Shown piece after piece: positions 25,762-35,842 of a stretch of DNA of 64,000 nt (within the stretch, counting starts at the first letter, position 1; each line of letters opens with the position of its first letter). Location of the stretch: NCBI GenBank assembly GCA_030743005.1, contig JASLTG010000006.1, forward strand, positions 1-64,000. Reading direction: 5' to 3'. Position numbers and translations under genes: made by a program. Below the pieces are notes generated by a model. The model worked only from the letters and a program-made list of their open reading frames with translations, had not been told where the DNA came from and did no database searches. The DNA comes from Acidimicrobiales bacterium (GTDB lineage: Bacteria > Actinomycetota > Acidimicrobiia > Acidimicrobiales > Poriferisodalaceae).

Positions 25762-27252
25762 TCACCCTCGGATCAATATCGGGACTGCATCTTCAGCGAA
25801 TTCGATGAGAAGTTGGGGCACTACTCCGATGAGAATAGTGAAGCTGACTGCGGCGATCACGACCACTGAAGTGGTCCAGTGCCATGTCGGTGAGGTCCTC
25901 TCTTTTTCCTCATCTGTCACATACATGGCCATCACGATGCGCAGGTACATAAAGGCGCCGATGACAGCGGTCACCATAGCTACCCCAGCTACGAAGTAGC
26001 TCTCGTTATTAACGGCCGCCGCGATAACTTGGAATTTCGCAATGAATCCAGAGGTTGTCGGAATTCCGGCTTGGGCGAGCAAGAGCACGGTGAACCCGAT
26101 GGCTAATATCGGCCGACTGTGCCCTAGACCTGCATATCGGCTCAGAGGGTGTTCATCGTCAGTTCCCATTGCGCCAACGACTGCAAAGGTTCCCAACACC
26201 ATAAGGGTGTAGGTAAAGAGGTAGAAGAGTGCTGCTGAAGTGCCCTCAGCACTTGCCGCGTGGACAGCTACAAGAACGTACCCGGCATGGCTCACTGATG
26301 AGAACGCAAGCATTCGTTTGACGTCAGTCTGCAGTATGGCCATTACAGCGCCCACGACCAGAGTAATAAGAGCTAGCACTCCAACTATGGGGGCCCAATC
26401 GACGTCATGGCTGGCAAAAGCCGCGAAGAAGATTCTTAGTAGGGCGGCGAAACCAGCAGCCTTGGCTATTGAGGCCATCCACCCAGTTACGGGGCTGGGG
26501 GCGCCTTGGTACACATCTGGGGCCCAGAAGTGGAAGGGTGCTGCGGCTACTTTGAACGAAAGGCCGACAAGTAAGAGCGCCATAGCTGCCATAAGTAAAT
26601 GCTGGTCCCGGAACACCACTGCGTCGAGATAGTTGCGGATATGGACGAGGTTCGTGGACCCCGTCGCTCCGTAGGTAAGTGCTATTCCATAGAGCAAGAA
26701 CGCTGAGCTGAATGCTCCAAGAACAAAGTATTTGATCGCTGATTCTCGCGCTTCTGACCGTCGATGATGCATTGCGATCATGACGTAGATGCCTATGGAT
26801 AGAGCTTCTAGACCGAGAAACATCACTATCAGGTCGTTGGCTGATGCCATGACGATCGCGCCGGCAGCTGAGCACAGCAGCAGTGCATGAAACTCGGGTG
26901 GATCAATCCCTTCACGATCTAAATAGCCGTGTGAAAGGAGCGCTGTAGCTGCAAGGCCGATCAAGATCAGCAGGGTGAAAAAGATGCTGAACCCATCAAT
27001 TCCAAAGGCCGACGCTATTGATGACGAAGGGCCGCCAGTTTTAACGTCGTTCCAGAGTCCTATGGCAACGATGGACGAGGTGATCGCCGAGCAGAGTGTG
27101 GTGATGGTTGTGAAAGCTGTTGATGTTCGCTGCGGTGCAAGGGCGCTGGCAAGCAAGATGAGTAGTGCTGCACCTAAGAGAATGATTTGCGGTAGCAAAG
27201 CCCACCAGTTAACTGATGGTCCAACGAATCCGAGAATTTGCAGGGCGCCCAT
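25762..27252 (-). CDS. nuoN: Complex I subunit N, copy 2 (14-subunit operon)
   Basis: A 496-residue antiporter-like subunit and the last gene of the 14-gene operon. It has FLGLEALSIGIYVMIAMHHR with the conserved Glu, and the segment APFHFWAPDVYQGAPSPVTGW. It overlaps the nuoM2 stop by one base. A 181-base gap then separates it from nuoA1. Confidence 0.95.
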   Translation of the reverse strand: MGALQILGFVGPSVNWWALLPQIILLGAALLILLASALAPQRTSTAFTTITTLCSAITSSIVAIGLWNDVKTGGPSSSIASAFGIDGFSIFFTLLILIGLAATALLSHGYLDREGIDPPEFHALLLCSAAGAIVMASANDLIVMFLGLEALSIGIYVMIAMHHRRSEARESAIKYFVLGAFSSAFLLYGIALTYGATGSTNLVHIRNYLDAVVFRDQHLLMAAMALLLVGLSFKVAAAPFHFWAPDVYQGAPSPVTGWMASIAKAAGFAALLRIFFAAFASHDVDWAPIVGVLALITLVVGAVMAILQTDVKRMLAFSSVSHAGYVLVAVHAASAEGTSAALFYLFTYTLMVLGTFAVVGAMGTDDEHPLSRYAGLGHSRPILAIGFTVLLLAQAGIPTTSGFIAKFQVIAAAVNNESYFVAGVAMVTAVIGAFMYLRIVMAMYVTDEEKERTSPTWHWTTSVVVIAAVSFTILIGVVPQLLIEFAEDAVPILIRG

Positions 27253-28829
27253 TAGTGGTCGTCCTCGCTTCCGTGATTTTCGTCTACAACTACGGGAGCT
27301 CCTAGATCAGGCTGAACATAATCAGAGTGCTGTTCAAGATGCGATATGAGGTCGTCAACGGCTGGTTCTATTCGTTCTAGTAACGGTTTGGGGTACAGAC
27401 CTAGAAAAACGATTCCCGCGATAAACGGGGCCAACACCAAACCTTCTTTGAGAGTGAGATCTGGTGTTTGCTCATCGTCTGGGGTTGGTTCTCCATGAAA
27501 GACTCTTTGGTAAGCCCATAAGAGATAGAGGGCTGCGAGGATTACCCCGGTCGCAGCTATGACCGTCCACCAGCGACGCGTTTCGTATGACCCAATTAGC
27601 ACCAGGAATTCACCGACAAATCCATTCAATCCCGGTACCCCGATGGATGACAGCATGACGACAGTGAAAAAGCCAGCAAAGACCGGAGCTGCAGACTGGA
27701 TGCCACTGAGTTCTTCGATCGCTCGTGTTTTTCTTCTCTCATACAGCATGCCGACCATAAGGAAGAGCGCTCCGGTCGACAGACCGTGATTGATCATCTG
27801 TAGCACTCCTCCTTCGAGGCTTTGGGTGGTGAAGGCGAAGATGCCAAGAACTATGAAGCCCATGTGCGCAACTGAGGAATATGCGACAAGCCGTTTTAGG
27901 TCCTTTTGCATCGTGGCAACGATCGCGCCGTACACAACTCCTATGACGCCCAACGTGGCCAGGGTTGGAGCGGCCCAGACAGATGCTTCTGGGAATAGGT
28001 ATAGGCCGAAACGCAGCAGCCCATAGGTTCCCAATTTGAGCATGACCGCAGCTAGGACTACCGACCCAGCTGTTGGTGCTTGAGTGTGCGCATCAGGTAA
28101 CCAGGTGTGAACTGGAACGATCGGCACCTTGATAACAAAGGCCAGCGCGAAGGCGAGGAAACACAGCCGTGCTGTGTTCGTTGAGAGAGCTTGACGTTGG
28201 GCTAGTTCGACTACGTTGAAGGTGATGTCTTGGTTACCGGCGCTCAGCGTTGCGACACTCACAATCGCGACAAGCATGAGCGCTGAGCCGGCCATGGTGT
28301 ACAAGAAAAATTTGGTTGCTGCGTAGCGGCGGTCGTCATAACCCCATCCGCCGATAAGCATGTACATAGGGACCAATACGATTTCAAACATCACGAAGAA
28401 GAGGAAAAGGTCAAGTGCCAGAAAGGCCCCAAAAGATCCGGCTTGCAGCAAAAGCAACCAAGCTGTGTAGGGCTTTGGGTCGTGATGAGGGTCAACTGCA
28501 ATGAGCACTATTGGTGTGATTAGACCCGTAAGTACGACCAACCAAAGTGAGATTCCATCAACACCTACATGCCAGTTGATACCGAGACTGGGGATCCATG
28601 ATTGAATCGATTGGAATTGAAACCCAGCCTCATGAATTGAAAACTGGGCCATTACATATAACGAAAGCGCTGCGGCGATTGAAGCAAATATGGCTCCGAC
28701 AGGCCGCATCAGTTCAGGTCGGCTGTTAGGCAGTAGCACCACTACTAACGCACCGGCGATGGGTACGATGATGAGCGCATTTAAGACCGGGAAAGATGAA
28801 GCGGTCTGGGCAGCTACTAGTTGGATCAC
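27252..28829 (-). CDS. nuoM: Complex I subunit M, copy 2
   Basis: A 525-residue antiporter-like subunit with FEIVLVPMYMLIGGWGYDDRR (conserved Glu) and VPVHTWLPDAHTQAPTAGSV, then a Lys-containing helix (LAAVMLKLGTYG). It overlaps nuoL2 by four bases and nuoN2 by one. A soluble His/Asp tail ends the protein (ENHGSEDDH). Confidence 0.96.
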   Translation of the reverse strand: MIQLVAAQTASSFPVLNALIIVPIAGALVVVLLPNSRPELMRPVGAIFASIAAALSLYVMAQFSIHEAGFQFQSIQSWIPSLGINWHVGVDGISLWLVVLTGLITPIVLIAVDPHHDPKPYTAWLLLLQAGSFGAFLALDLFLFFVMFEIVLVPMYMLIGGWGYDDRRYAATKFFLYTMAGSALMLVAIVSVATLSAGNQDITFNVVELAQRQALSTNTARLCFLAFALAFVIKVPIVPVHTWLPDAHTQAPTAGSVVLAAVMLKLGTYGLLRFGLYLFPEASVWAAPTLATLGVIGVVYGAIVATMQKDLKRLVAYSSVAHMGFIVLGIFAFTTQSLEGGVLQMINHGLSTGALFLMVGMLYERRKTRAIEELSGIQSAAPVFAGFFTVVMLSSIGVPGLNGFVGEFLVLIGSYETRRWWTVIAATGVILAALYLLWAYQRVFHGEPTPDDEQTPDLTLKEGLVLAPFIAGIVFLGLYPKPLLERIEPAVDDLISHLEQHSDYVQPDLGAPVVVDENHGSEDDH

Positions 28830-30703
28830 AACAGCAACCCCCAGGCCAAGACCACCACTATCGCAAGCGCCCCCACTGCTACTCCTACTGCATAGTTGCG
28901 CATGTAGCCAGATTGTGTCGGTTGAATGAGTTGACCGAGTTTCATAACCAGTCGGCCAACACCATTGATTGTCCCGTCAACTATTTCAGCGTCGAAATCT
29001 GCTGTCTTTTGGAACCCTGTGGTGCCCACACCCCCAACTACTCGCGCGTAGGTCGCGTCGACATACATCGCGTTTTCAAGGAGCTCAGGTTCTAGGGATT
29101 CGGTTGGGATTCGTCGCATTAACCAGCTCAGCGTCGCTATCGATATTCCGACGAGTCCAGCGGCCACGGAAACGATGGCGAGAACTATTTTCGTTGTAGT
29201 CCCTGAAGAGAAGTGGTGTGGGTGATGGAAGATGGGCTCTAGAAAGTGCTCGAGTATTAGCCAGTCTTTTACCAATGGCAGGTTGATAGCTCCTCCAACT
29301 ATTGCTGCTCCAGCTAGCACACATAGAGGAGTTGTCATGGTCCAAGTTGATTCGTGTGGGTTGACGTCTTCTTCCCATCGCTGTTCACCGAAGAACACAA
29401 GGATCACTTGGCGACTCATGTAATAGGCCGTGAGGAACGCTGTGATGAGACCGACAGCCCATAACAGGGGCCCGATGTTTTTTTGTTCCCAGGCGGCTAG
29501 CAGTATTTCGTCTTTGGACCAGAAGCCCGAGAATGGTGGGACACCCGCTATTGCTAGCCATCCCACAATAAACGTGGCGGCGGTGATGGGCATAGCTGCG
29601 CGTAAAGCTCCCATCTTTCGCATGTCCTGTTCGTCGTGCATTCCGTGAATCACTGAGCCTGAACCTAGGAACAGCAATGCTTTGAAAAAGGCGTGGGTTA
29701 TCACGTGAAAAATTGCGGCCACGTAGGCTCCCGAACCGATCGCTAGAAACATGTACCCCAATTGGCTGATCGTGGAGTACGCCAATACCTTTTTGATGTC
29801 GTGTTGGGCGACGGCACACAAAGCAGCAAATAGGGCCGTCGCTGCGCCTATCACTGCGATGATAAGCAGGGCATCCTCAGTCAGGACGTTGTTCATTCGA
29901 ACTAGCAAATAAACCCCTGAGGTAACCATGGTCGCGGCGTGCACCATCGCCGACACAGGGGTTGGTCCTTCCATCGCGTCGGGCAACCATACGTAGAGCG
30001 GTAGTTGTGCCGATTTTCCTGCTGCTGCGACAAACAAGAGGAGAGAGACCGCTGTTCCTGTCGCCGCTGACATCGCAGGTGAGTTAGCAATTTCTGTATA
30101 GGTGACGGTGCCTAGGGCTGACCAGATAGCGAATGTGGCGATCATGAATCCCCAATCACCCACTCGGTTCGTGACGAAAGCCTTTTTGCCGGCAGTGGCC
30201 GCGCTTTCTTTTTGATGCCAAAAGGAAATGAGGAAATAGGAGCAGGCGCCGACGCCTTCCCAACCCAGGAAAGTGACAACCAAATTGTTCCCAAATACCA
30301 ACATGAGCATTGAGAACAGGAAGAGATTCAGGTACAGGAAAAATTTTGAATACTTGGGGTCCCCATGCATGTAGCCGATCGAGTACAAGTGGATTAACGC
30401 TCCGACCCCAGTGACGAATAGGGCCATGGTGATCGATAGGGGGTCAACTAAAAATCCGGCTTCAACCTTCAAAGACCCGGCTGGTAGCCAGTCGAAGAGA
30501 ATGAATTCGTATGAACGTTCACCTGCGTGACCGTCTTTGCCTAGCAACCCGACGAATACGACCAAGGTCACTACAAAAGATGTTGCCGCTGCTGCTGTCG
30601 CTATCCATCCTGCTCGGGGTTCGCCGAAGACGCGACCGGCGACCAACAGTAAGCAGAAGCCAAGCAAAGGAAGTGTTGGGACAAGCCAAACTAGTTCAAC
30701 CAC
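28826..30703 (-). CDS. nuoL: Complex I subunit L, copy 2
   Basis: A 625-residue NuoL of normal length. It carries FLGWEGVGACSYFLISFWHQ, LPLYVWLPDAMEGPTPVSAM, the discontinuous-helix region, and a C-terminal long-helix/anchor region. Unlike copy 1 there is no HGDD loop. It lies four bases after nuoK2 and overlaps nuoM2 by four. Confidence 0.96.
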   Translation of the reverse strand: MVELVWLVPTLPLLGFCLLLVAGRVFGEPRAGWIATAAAATSFVVTLVVFVGLLGKDGHAGERSYEFILFDWLPAGSLKVEAGFLVDPLSITMALFVTGVGALIHLYSIGYMHGDPKYSKFFLYLNLFLFSMLMLVFGNNLVVTFLGWEGVGACSYFLISFWHQKESAATAGKKAFVTNRVGDWGFMIATFAIWSALGTVTYTEIANSPAMSAATGTAVSLLLFVAAAGKSAQLPLYVWLPDAMEGPTPVSAMVHAATMVTSGVYLLVRMNNVLTEDALLIIAVIGAATALFAALCAVAQHDIKKVLAYSTISQLGYMFLAIGSGAYVAAIFHVITHAFFKALLFLGSGSVIHGMHDEQDMRKMGALRAAMPITAATFIVGWLAIAGVPPFSGFWSKDEILLAAWEQKNIGPLLWAVGLITAFLTAYYMSRQVILVFFGEQRWEEDVNPHESTWTMTTPLCVLAGAAIVGGAINLPLVKDWLILEHFLEPIFHHPHHFSSGTTTKIVLAIVSVAAGLVGISIATLSWLMRRIPTESLEPELLENAMYVDATYARVVGGVGTTGFQKTADFDAEIVDGTINGVGRLVMKLGQLIQPTQSGYMRNYAVGVAVGALAIVVVLAWGLLL

Positions 30704-30707
30704 GAGA

Positions 30708-31013
30708 TCACCCCCTGAGCGCCGAAAGATCGTCTGCTGTCGCGCCGGGTTGACGGCGCAAGATCGCCACCAGAAGGCCTAAACCAACAACCACTTCAGC
30801 GGCCGCGACCACTAGAACGAAGAAGACGACGGTTTGGCCGCCGATGTCATCCAGTTGTCGGGCGAATGCCACAAAGCTGAGATTGACACCATTCAGCATT
30901 AGTTCGACACACATCAGCATGACGAGCGGATTGCGGCGGATCAGAAGGCCTGTCCCGCCAATGACAAAGAGCAAGGCGCCAAGGACGAGGTACCAGCCGG
31001 TGGTGATTTCCAT
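30708..31013 (-). CDS. nuoK: Complex I subunit K, copy 2
   Basis: A 101-residue, three-helix subunit: LVLGALLFVIGGTGLLIRRN, MLMCVELMLNGVNLSFVAFA with the conserved Glu, and FVLVVAAAEVVVGLGLLVAI with the second Glu. Its start shares one base with the nuoJ2 stop. Confidence 0.96.
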   Translation of the reverse strand: MEITTGWYLVLGALLFVIGGTGLLIRRNPLVMLMCVELMLNGVNLSFVAFARQLDDIGGQTVVFFVLVVAAAEVVVGLGLLVAILRRQPGATADDLSALRG

Positions 31014-31567
31014 TAGTTGTCACCCTGTTCTTCGACTGCTGCGCTCTGGGTTGCTTTCGGTTTACGCGCGAGGACGACCGCTCCTATTACTGCGATCACC
31101 AATAACAGTGAGGTCAGTTCAAACGCGTACACATGGTCAGAAAACAGCGACCGGGCTAAGAGCCGTACATTTTCATCTCCCGATGCGGTTCCTCCCACAG
31201 CTTCGGCACCCGTAACGGGTTCGTTGACAACCACGATTAGGGCACCAAGTAAGAGGAGTGAGCCACCTGCGAATACAAGGGCTGCCCATCTTTGGATGGG
31301 CAGAATGGATAGTTCTAGATTCTGCGCTCGATCGACTCCCAACAGCATGATCACGAACAGAAACAAGACCACGATTGCCCCTGCATAGACAATCACTTGG
31401 ACCGCAGCCAGAAAATGTGCTTCTTGGGCTACAAATTGAACCGCTATCCCGAACAGTGTCATCACCAACATCAACGCCGAATGGACCGGGTTTCGAGCAA
31501 GAATGACTCCCAGAGCTCCGGTCAGACATATCGCTGCGGCGATGATAAAGACGAGGGTGTCTACCAT
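31013..31567 (-). CDS. nuoJ: Complex I subunit J, copy 2
   Basis: A 184-residue, five-helix subunit with VQVIVYAGAIVVLFLFVIML as the conserved central helix. The gene shares one base with nuoI2 and one with nuoK2, showing tight translational coupling. A soluble C-terminal tail follows the last helix (KPKATQSAAVEEQGDN). Confidence 0.95.
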   Translation of the reverse strand: MVDTLVFIIAAAICLTGALGVILARNPVHSALMLVMTLFGIAVQFVAQEAHFLAAVQVIVYAGAIVVLFLFVIMLLGVDRAQNLELSILPIQRWAALVFAGGSLLLLGALIVVVNEPVTGAEAVGGTASGDENVRLLARSLFSDHVYAFELTSLLLVIAVIGAVVLARKPKATQSAAVEEQGDN

Positions 31568-32217
31568 CAGTGAACATCCTCTGACTTGCCATATTCTTCA
31601 GATGGAGTTCCGGGGTCCTCATGACTGTCTAGGTGGTGTTGCCCCATTTCAGGCTTTCGCGTTCCGTAGCCAAGTTCGCCACTCCAGCCGACTCGATTTT
31701 GATAATCAGGATTCCCAGCTGGCGCGGTCGCACGCATCCAACCAGACGTGGCTAGGTCATCTCCTTCGTGCCAAAGTTCCCAGGGTTGACGTTGGGGAAG
31801 ACCATCATCGTCGACCACCAGTTCGTCCTTCGTGTAAATGGCGTCTGAACGGTTGGCAAAGCTGAATTCGAAAAGCTTGGATTCGGTAATGGCCTCCGTC
31901 GGGCAAGCTTCAACGCATAGATCACAGTGGATGCATCGCAAATAATTGATCTCATATACATACCCGTAACGTTCCCCAGGAGAAACCGGATCCGTTTCAG
32001 GGTTATCGGCGCCTCGGACATAAATGCATTTAGCTGGGCAGACTCCTGCACAGAGTTCACAACCGATGCATTTTTCCATACCGTCTTCGTATCGATTTAA
32101 TACGTGCCGGCCGTGAAATCGTGCGGGTTTTGGACGTTTCTCTTTGGGGTATTCGGTTGTGACTCTTTCTTCGAAGAGTTTCATGAAGGTGACTTTGAAG
32201 CCATCGAGATATCCCAT
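31567..32217 (-). CDS. nuoI: Complex I iron-sulfur subunit I, copy 2
   Basis: Binds clusters N6a/N6b with C50, C53, C56, C60 and C95, C98, C101, C105 (numbering from [10 protein letters not shown]). I chose the ATG at 32217, which shares one base with the nuoH2 stop (216 residues). The upstream in-frame extension to 32331 lies inside nuoH2 and does not look like protein. The C-terminal 70 residues are an extension without metal-binding motifs. Confidence 0.95.
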   Translation of the reverse strand: MGYLDGFKVTFMKLFEERVTTEYPKEKRPKPARFHGRHVLNRYEDGMEKCIGCELCAGVCPAKCIYVRGADNPETDPVSPGERYGYVYEINYLRCIHCDLCVEACPTEAITESKLFEFSFANRSDAIYTKDELVVDDDGLPQRQPWELWHEGDDLATSGWMRATAPAGNPDYQNRVGWSGELGYGTRKPEMGQHHLDSHEDPGTPSEEYGKSEDVH

Positions 32218-33410
32218 TACGCCTCCTCTAGTTCTTCTTGGTAGGCGCGGTCCCCGGCTCGTAGCCCCGCCAGCAGAAGGCTGGCACCAACTGCCAATGC
32301 AATGAACGCTGCACCGTAGGTTGCTAGCCAATTCCAGTCGTGTGTGGCGCGTAGTTCTTTAAGGCTGATGAACATCAGCCAGAACAAAATTAGAGGAATC
32401 AGAAGTTTCCATCCCAAGTGCATCAGTTGGTCGTAGCGAAGTCTGGGAAGAGTGGCGCGGAACCACACGAATACGAACAAGAACGCGAGGACCTTAAGTA
32501 AGAACCACACGGTTGGCCAGAACCAGGTCATCCCAAACAAAATCGGCCCCGCTGGCCCTCCGAAGAAGAGAGTGACCATGATTGCGGACATGGTGATGAC
32601 ATTCATGAACTCCGCAAGAAAGAACAAAGCAAAACGGATAGATGAATATTCGGTGTGAAAGCCTCCCACTAGCTCTTGTTCTGCCTCCACCAGGTCAAAC
32701 GGCGGCCGATTTAGCTCAGCTGTTGCCGCAATTAAGAACACAATGAATGGAACAATTCCTGAAGAAACAAGGAACCACCTACTAAAGCCACCTGATTGGG
32801 CAGCGACAATGCCGTGAGTGGAGAGGGTGCCGGCAAGTATTACAACGACAACCGTGGCCATTCCGAGAGCTGCTTCATAGGAGATTGCTTGCGCCGAAGC
32901 GCGGACAGAACCGATGAGTGGATATTTCGATCCGGATGCCCATCCGGCAAGCATGACCCCGTAGACGGCTATCGATGACATGGCCAGTAAGAGGAGGATG
33001 CCGATTGGTGGGTCCGCTACCTGCAGAAACGTCTCCCGCCCAAAAATAGTGACAGTTCCCGATGATCCTCCACCAAATGAGCCTCCGATAGGGACTACGG
33101 CGAAAGAAAGAAATGCAGTGACTGCAGATATGTATGGCGCGAGACGAAAGACTAAGGGGTCGGCATTTTCTGGGCGGAGATCTTCTTTGAAGAAAAACTT
33201 CACTCCGTCAGCAAAAGTCTGCAATAGCCCCCATGGACCTGCGACATTGGGGCCTATTCGATTTTGCATGTCCGAGATTAATTTTCTTTCAAACCAGACC
33301 ATGAACATGGTGGCGACAAGCAAAAACGTGAAGGCGACAAGCACTTTGACAGCCATGATGCCGATGTCGGTCAAATCAACACCATCGATATAAAGCGGAT
33401 CTCCCGTCAT
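32217..33410 (-). CDS. nuoH: Complex I subunit H, copy 2
   Basis: A 397-residue quinone-chamber membrane subunit. Hallmarks: [20 protein letters not shown], and [20 protein letters not shown] in the acidic loop. The C-terminus extends beyond copy 1 by one more membrane helix ([20 protein letters not shown]) and a charged tail. It overlaps nuoG by four bases. Confidence 0.96.
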   Translation of the reverse strand: MTGDPLYIDGVDLTDIGIMAVKVLVAFTFLLVATMFMVWFERKLISDMQNRIGPNVAGPWGLLQTFADGVKFFFKEDLRPENADPLVFRLAPYISAVTAFLSFAVVPIGGSFGGGSSGTVTIFGRETFLQVADPPIGILLLLAMSSIAVYGVMLAGWASGSKYPLIGSVRASAQAISYEAALGMATVVVVILAGTLSTHGIVAAQSGGFSRWFLVSSGIVPFIVFLIAATAELNRPPFDLVEAEQELVGGFHTEYSSIRFALFFLAEFMNVITMSAIMVTLFFGGPAGPILFGMTWFWPTVWFLLKVLAFLFVFVWFRATLPRLRYDQLMHLGWKLLIPLILFWLMFISLKELRATHDWNWLATYGAAFIALAVGASLLLAGLRAGDRAYQEELEEA

Positions 33411-35842
33411 AGCGTTTCGATCCTGATGTCATTAATCACCGCGGTGGCATCTATAAAGCGGTTGGCGCTTCCGCCAGGTTGGTTGAAGGGCAGCACTGCC
33501 GTTCCGCGTTGAACATTGCTGTCGGCAACAGCTGTGAGATTTTCAGTTGCTCGGGTGGAAATCACGCGGACTTCACTACCGCTAGGGATGCCTAGCCGTT
33601 GCAGGTCATTGGGGTGGACTTTCAGGGTCGGTGGCTCTGCTAGATGCTGAAGCGAAGGACTATGGGCCGTGGTTGTTGCCCCATCCCAAAGCTTACGTCC
33701 GCTTATAAGCCGCAGTCCGTAACCATCCGCTATTGGGGTGTCTTGCAAGGCGGGCAAAGTTAGATCTATCGAACTTTGTTGAACCAGAATGCCTTCGTGG
33801 GTTTCGTCGCTGGTAACTCTTTCTAAAGTTACGCCCGCGTGGCTCGGTGCTACTTGTTCAATTTCACGCCATATTTCTTCTTTTGACGTTAACCCCAAGT
33901 CGCCACCAAGACGCCAGGCGAGCTCTGTCGCGATCATCCAGTCATCGCGAGTCGACCCCGGGGGAGTTATTTTTTGGGTGACTCTACTGACGCGACCTTC
34001 GATATTTGTTGTGGTGCCGCTTTGTTCTCCGTAGGCCGTCACCGGCAAGACAATGTCAGCTTGGGCTACTGAGGCAGTGACGAAGTTGTCGATCGCTATT
34101 ACTGTTTTAACTTTTTGAATGGCTTCTGCTGCAAGATTGCGGTCCGGGAAGTCGCAGAGGGGGTCTGCGCCCAGAAGGACCAGGGTTTCGATTTTCCCGG
34201 CAACCGCCGCTTGAAGCATTTCGGTAGTCCCAAGACCTTGCTCTTTGGGAATCTCATTCCATTTTTGAAGGAGCGGTTGGCTCGGGTTATCGATCCTGGT
34301 CCGCCCCGGAAGAAAACCGGGCGCAAGACCCATGTCTAGGGCCCCACGCACATTTCCTCTCCGCAATGCAGGGAGGAAAGTGGCGTGTGGGAGTTCCGCT
34401 CTGATCACTGCCGCTACCGACATCGCTGGGTCCGCGGATTCAGCCATTGAGGTACGACCCAGAATGGTTACGACAGAACCGTCGCGCAGTTGCTGTGCTA
34501 GCTGGTCATCGCTACTAAGCAACTCTGTAAGAGCCTTTGCGGCTTCTCCGGCTTGGCAACGAATTGAGCGTTGGGTGTATGAATCGCTACCAGTGGCCGT
34601 GGGTCCTATTTGGACAACTTTGGTTCGGCCTTTGGTGGCGGCGCCTCTGAGGCGCAGATGCAATATCGCCAGTTCCTCTTTGAGATCCGGGCCAATTATT
34701 AGGGCGGTGTCTGCTTCACATGCATCCGCAATCGTTGCTTGTGGGAGACCCAAAACCAGTTCTGCGGGTAGGCCATCGCCTAGTTGCGCGTCAATGTTGT
34801 CTGTTCCGATTACTGAGCGCGCAATTTTTGACCAGGCATATGCGTCTTCATTGGTCAATCGTGACCCACCAATGATGCCTATCCCTTGGGGGCCAGCCTG
34901 GCTGATAGCCGCGGCAGCGGCCGCTAGTGCAGAACCCCAGTCAGTGCCTAACAATTGTCTTTGATTGTCTTGGTCACGAACGAGTGGGGTGGTGAGGCGT
35001 TCGTCGCTATTGATGGCCTCGAAGTTGAATCGCCCCTTGTCGCACAACCAGCCATGGTTTACCGACTCTACGTCTACGCCGAGGTAGCGAACGAGTTCGT
35101 TTCTTGATGACTGAACTGAAATTCGGCACCCCATAGAACAGGTCGTGCATGTTGATTCAGTTTCCTCCAGGTCCCATGGGCGGGCTTTGAATCGATATGG
35201 GGCCGCGGTAAGGGCGCCTACTGGACAGATTTGGACTGTATTACCTGAAAAGTAAGAACTGAAAGGCTCGTCGGGGAATGTCAGTACTTGAGTTGAATTT
35301 CCCCGTTCCGTGAACTGGATCAGCGGGTCACCGGCTATCTCGTCGGCAAATCGAGTGCAACGGTCGCAGAGTATGCATCGTTCTCGGTCAAGATGGACTA
35401 GATCTGAAATTGGAATCGGCTTTTCGTAGTGCCGCTTTTCTTCGACAAATCGGGATTCACCTGGTCCGTAGGCGATCGTTTGGTCTTGGAGTGGACATTC
35501 CCCACCTTTGTCGCAAACCGGACAGTCGAGCGGGTGGTTGACGAGCAGAAACTCAAGAATCCCTTCTTGGGCTCGTTTGGTGTCGTCCGATTCGGTATCA
35601 ACGACCATTCCCTCAGCTACTGGGACCATGCATGATGGTTGAAGCATCGGACCACGGCCGGTGTCAACGTCGACTAGGCACATACGGCACATGCCAACGG
35701 GTGACATTCGTTCGTGATAGCAAAATCTTGGTATGTGAATGCCGGCTCGGTCAGCAGCTGCGATGAGCATTTCGCCTGGTTGTGCTTCGATCTCGGTGCC
35801 GTTCACTGTGACGGTTACTTCGCTTGGGTCTTGGTCAGACAT
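33407..35842 (-). CDS. nuoG: NADH-quinone oxidoreductase subunit G
   Basis: The large iron-sulfur subunit of the NADH module, 811 residues. N-terminal [2Fe-2S] ligands are C41, C52, C55, C71. N5 is H103, C107, C110, C116. N4 is C156, C159, C162, C206. The Cys set of the extra cluster N7 is also present (C232, C235, C239, and C267 or close by in GWLCDKGRF). A degenerate molybdopterin-oxidoreductase-type domain follows, ending in a formate-dehydrogenase-like C-terminal region. The start overlaps nuoF by eight bases. It is present only in the second operon. Confidence 0.96.
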   Translation of the reverse strand: MSDQDPSEVTVTVNGTEIEAQPGEMLIAAADRAGIHIPRFCYHERMSPVGMCRMCLVDVDTGRGPMLQPSCMVPVAEGMVVDTESDDTKRAQEGILEFLLVNHPLDCPVCDKGGECPLQDQTIAYGPGESRFVEEKRHYEKPIPISDLVHLDRERCILCDRCTRFADEIAGDPLIQFTERGNSTQVLTFPDEPFSSYFSGNTVQICPVGALTAAPYRFKARPWDLEETESTCTTCSMGCRISVQSSRNELVRYLGVDVESVNHGWLCDKGRFNFEAINSDERLTTPLVRDQDNQRQLLGTDWGSALAAAAAAISQAGPQGIGIIGGSRLTNEDAYAWSKIARSVIGTDNIDAQLGDGLPAELVLGLPQATIADACEADTALIIGPDLKEELAILHLRLRGAATKGRTKVVQIGPTATGSDSYTQRSIRCQAGEAAKALTELLSSDDQLAQQLRDGSVVTILGRTSMAESADPAMSVAAVIRAELPHATFLPALRRGNVRGALDMGLAPGFLPGRTRIDNPSQPLLQKWNEIPKEQGLGTTEMLQAAVAGKIETLVLLGADPLCDFPDRNLAAEAIQKVKTVIAIDNFVTASVAQADIVLPVTAYGEQSGTTTNIEGRVSRVTQKITPPGSTRDDWMIATELAWRLGGDLGLTSKEEIWREIEQVAPSHAGVTLERVTSDETHEGILVQQSSIDLTLPALQDTPIADGYGLRLISGRKLWDGATTTAHSPSLQHLAEPPTLKVHPNDLQRLGIPSGSEVRVISTRATENLTAVADSNVQRGTAVLPFNQPGGSANRFIDATAVINDIRIETL

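Noticed and set aside
32218..32331. N-terminal extension of nuoI2
   Set aside because: It lies inside nuoH2 and does not resemble NuoI. The ATG at 32217 sits in a one-base stop/start overlap.
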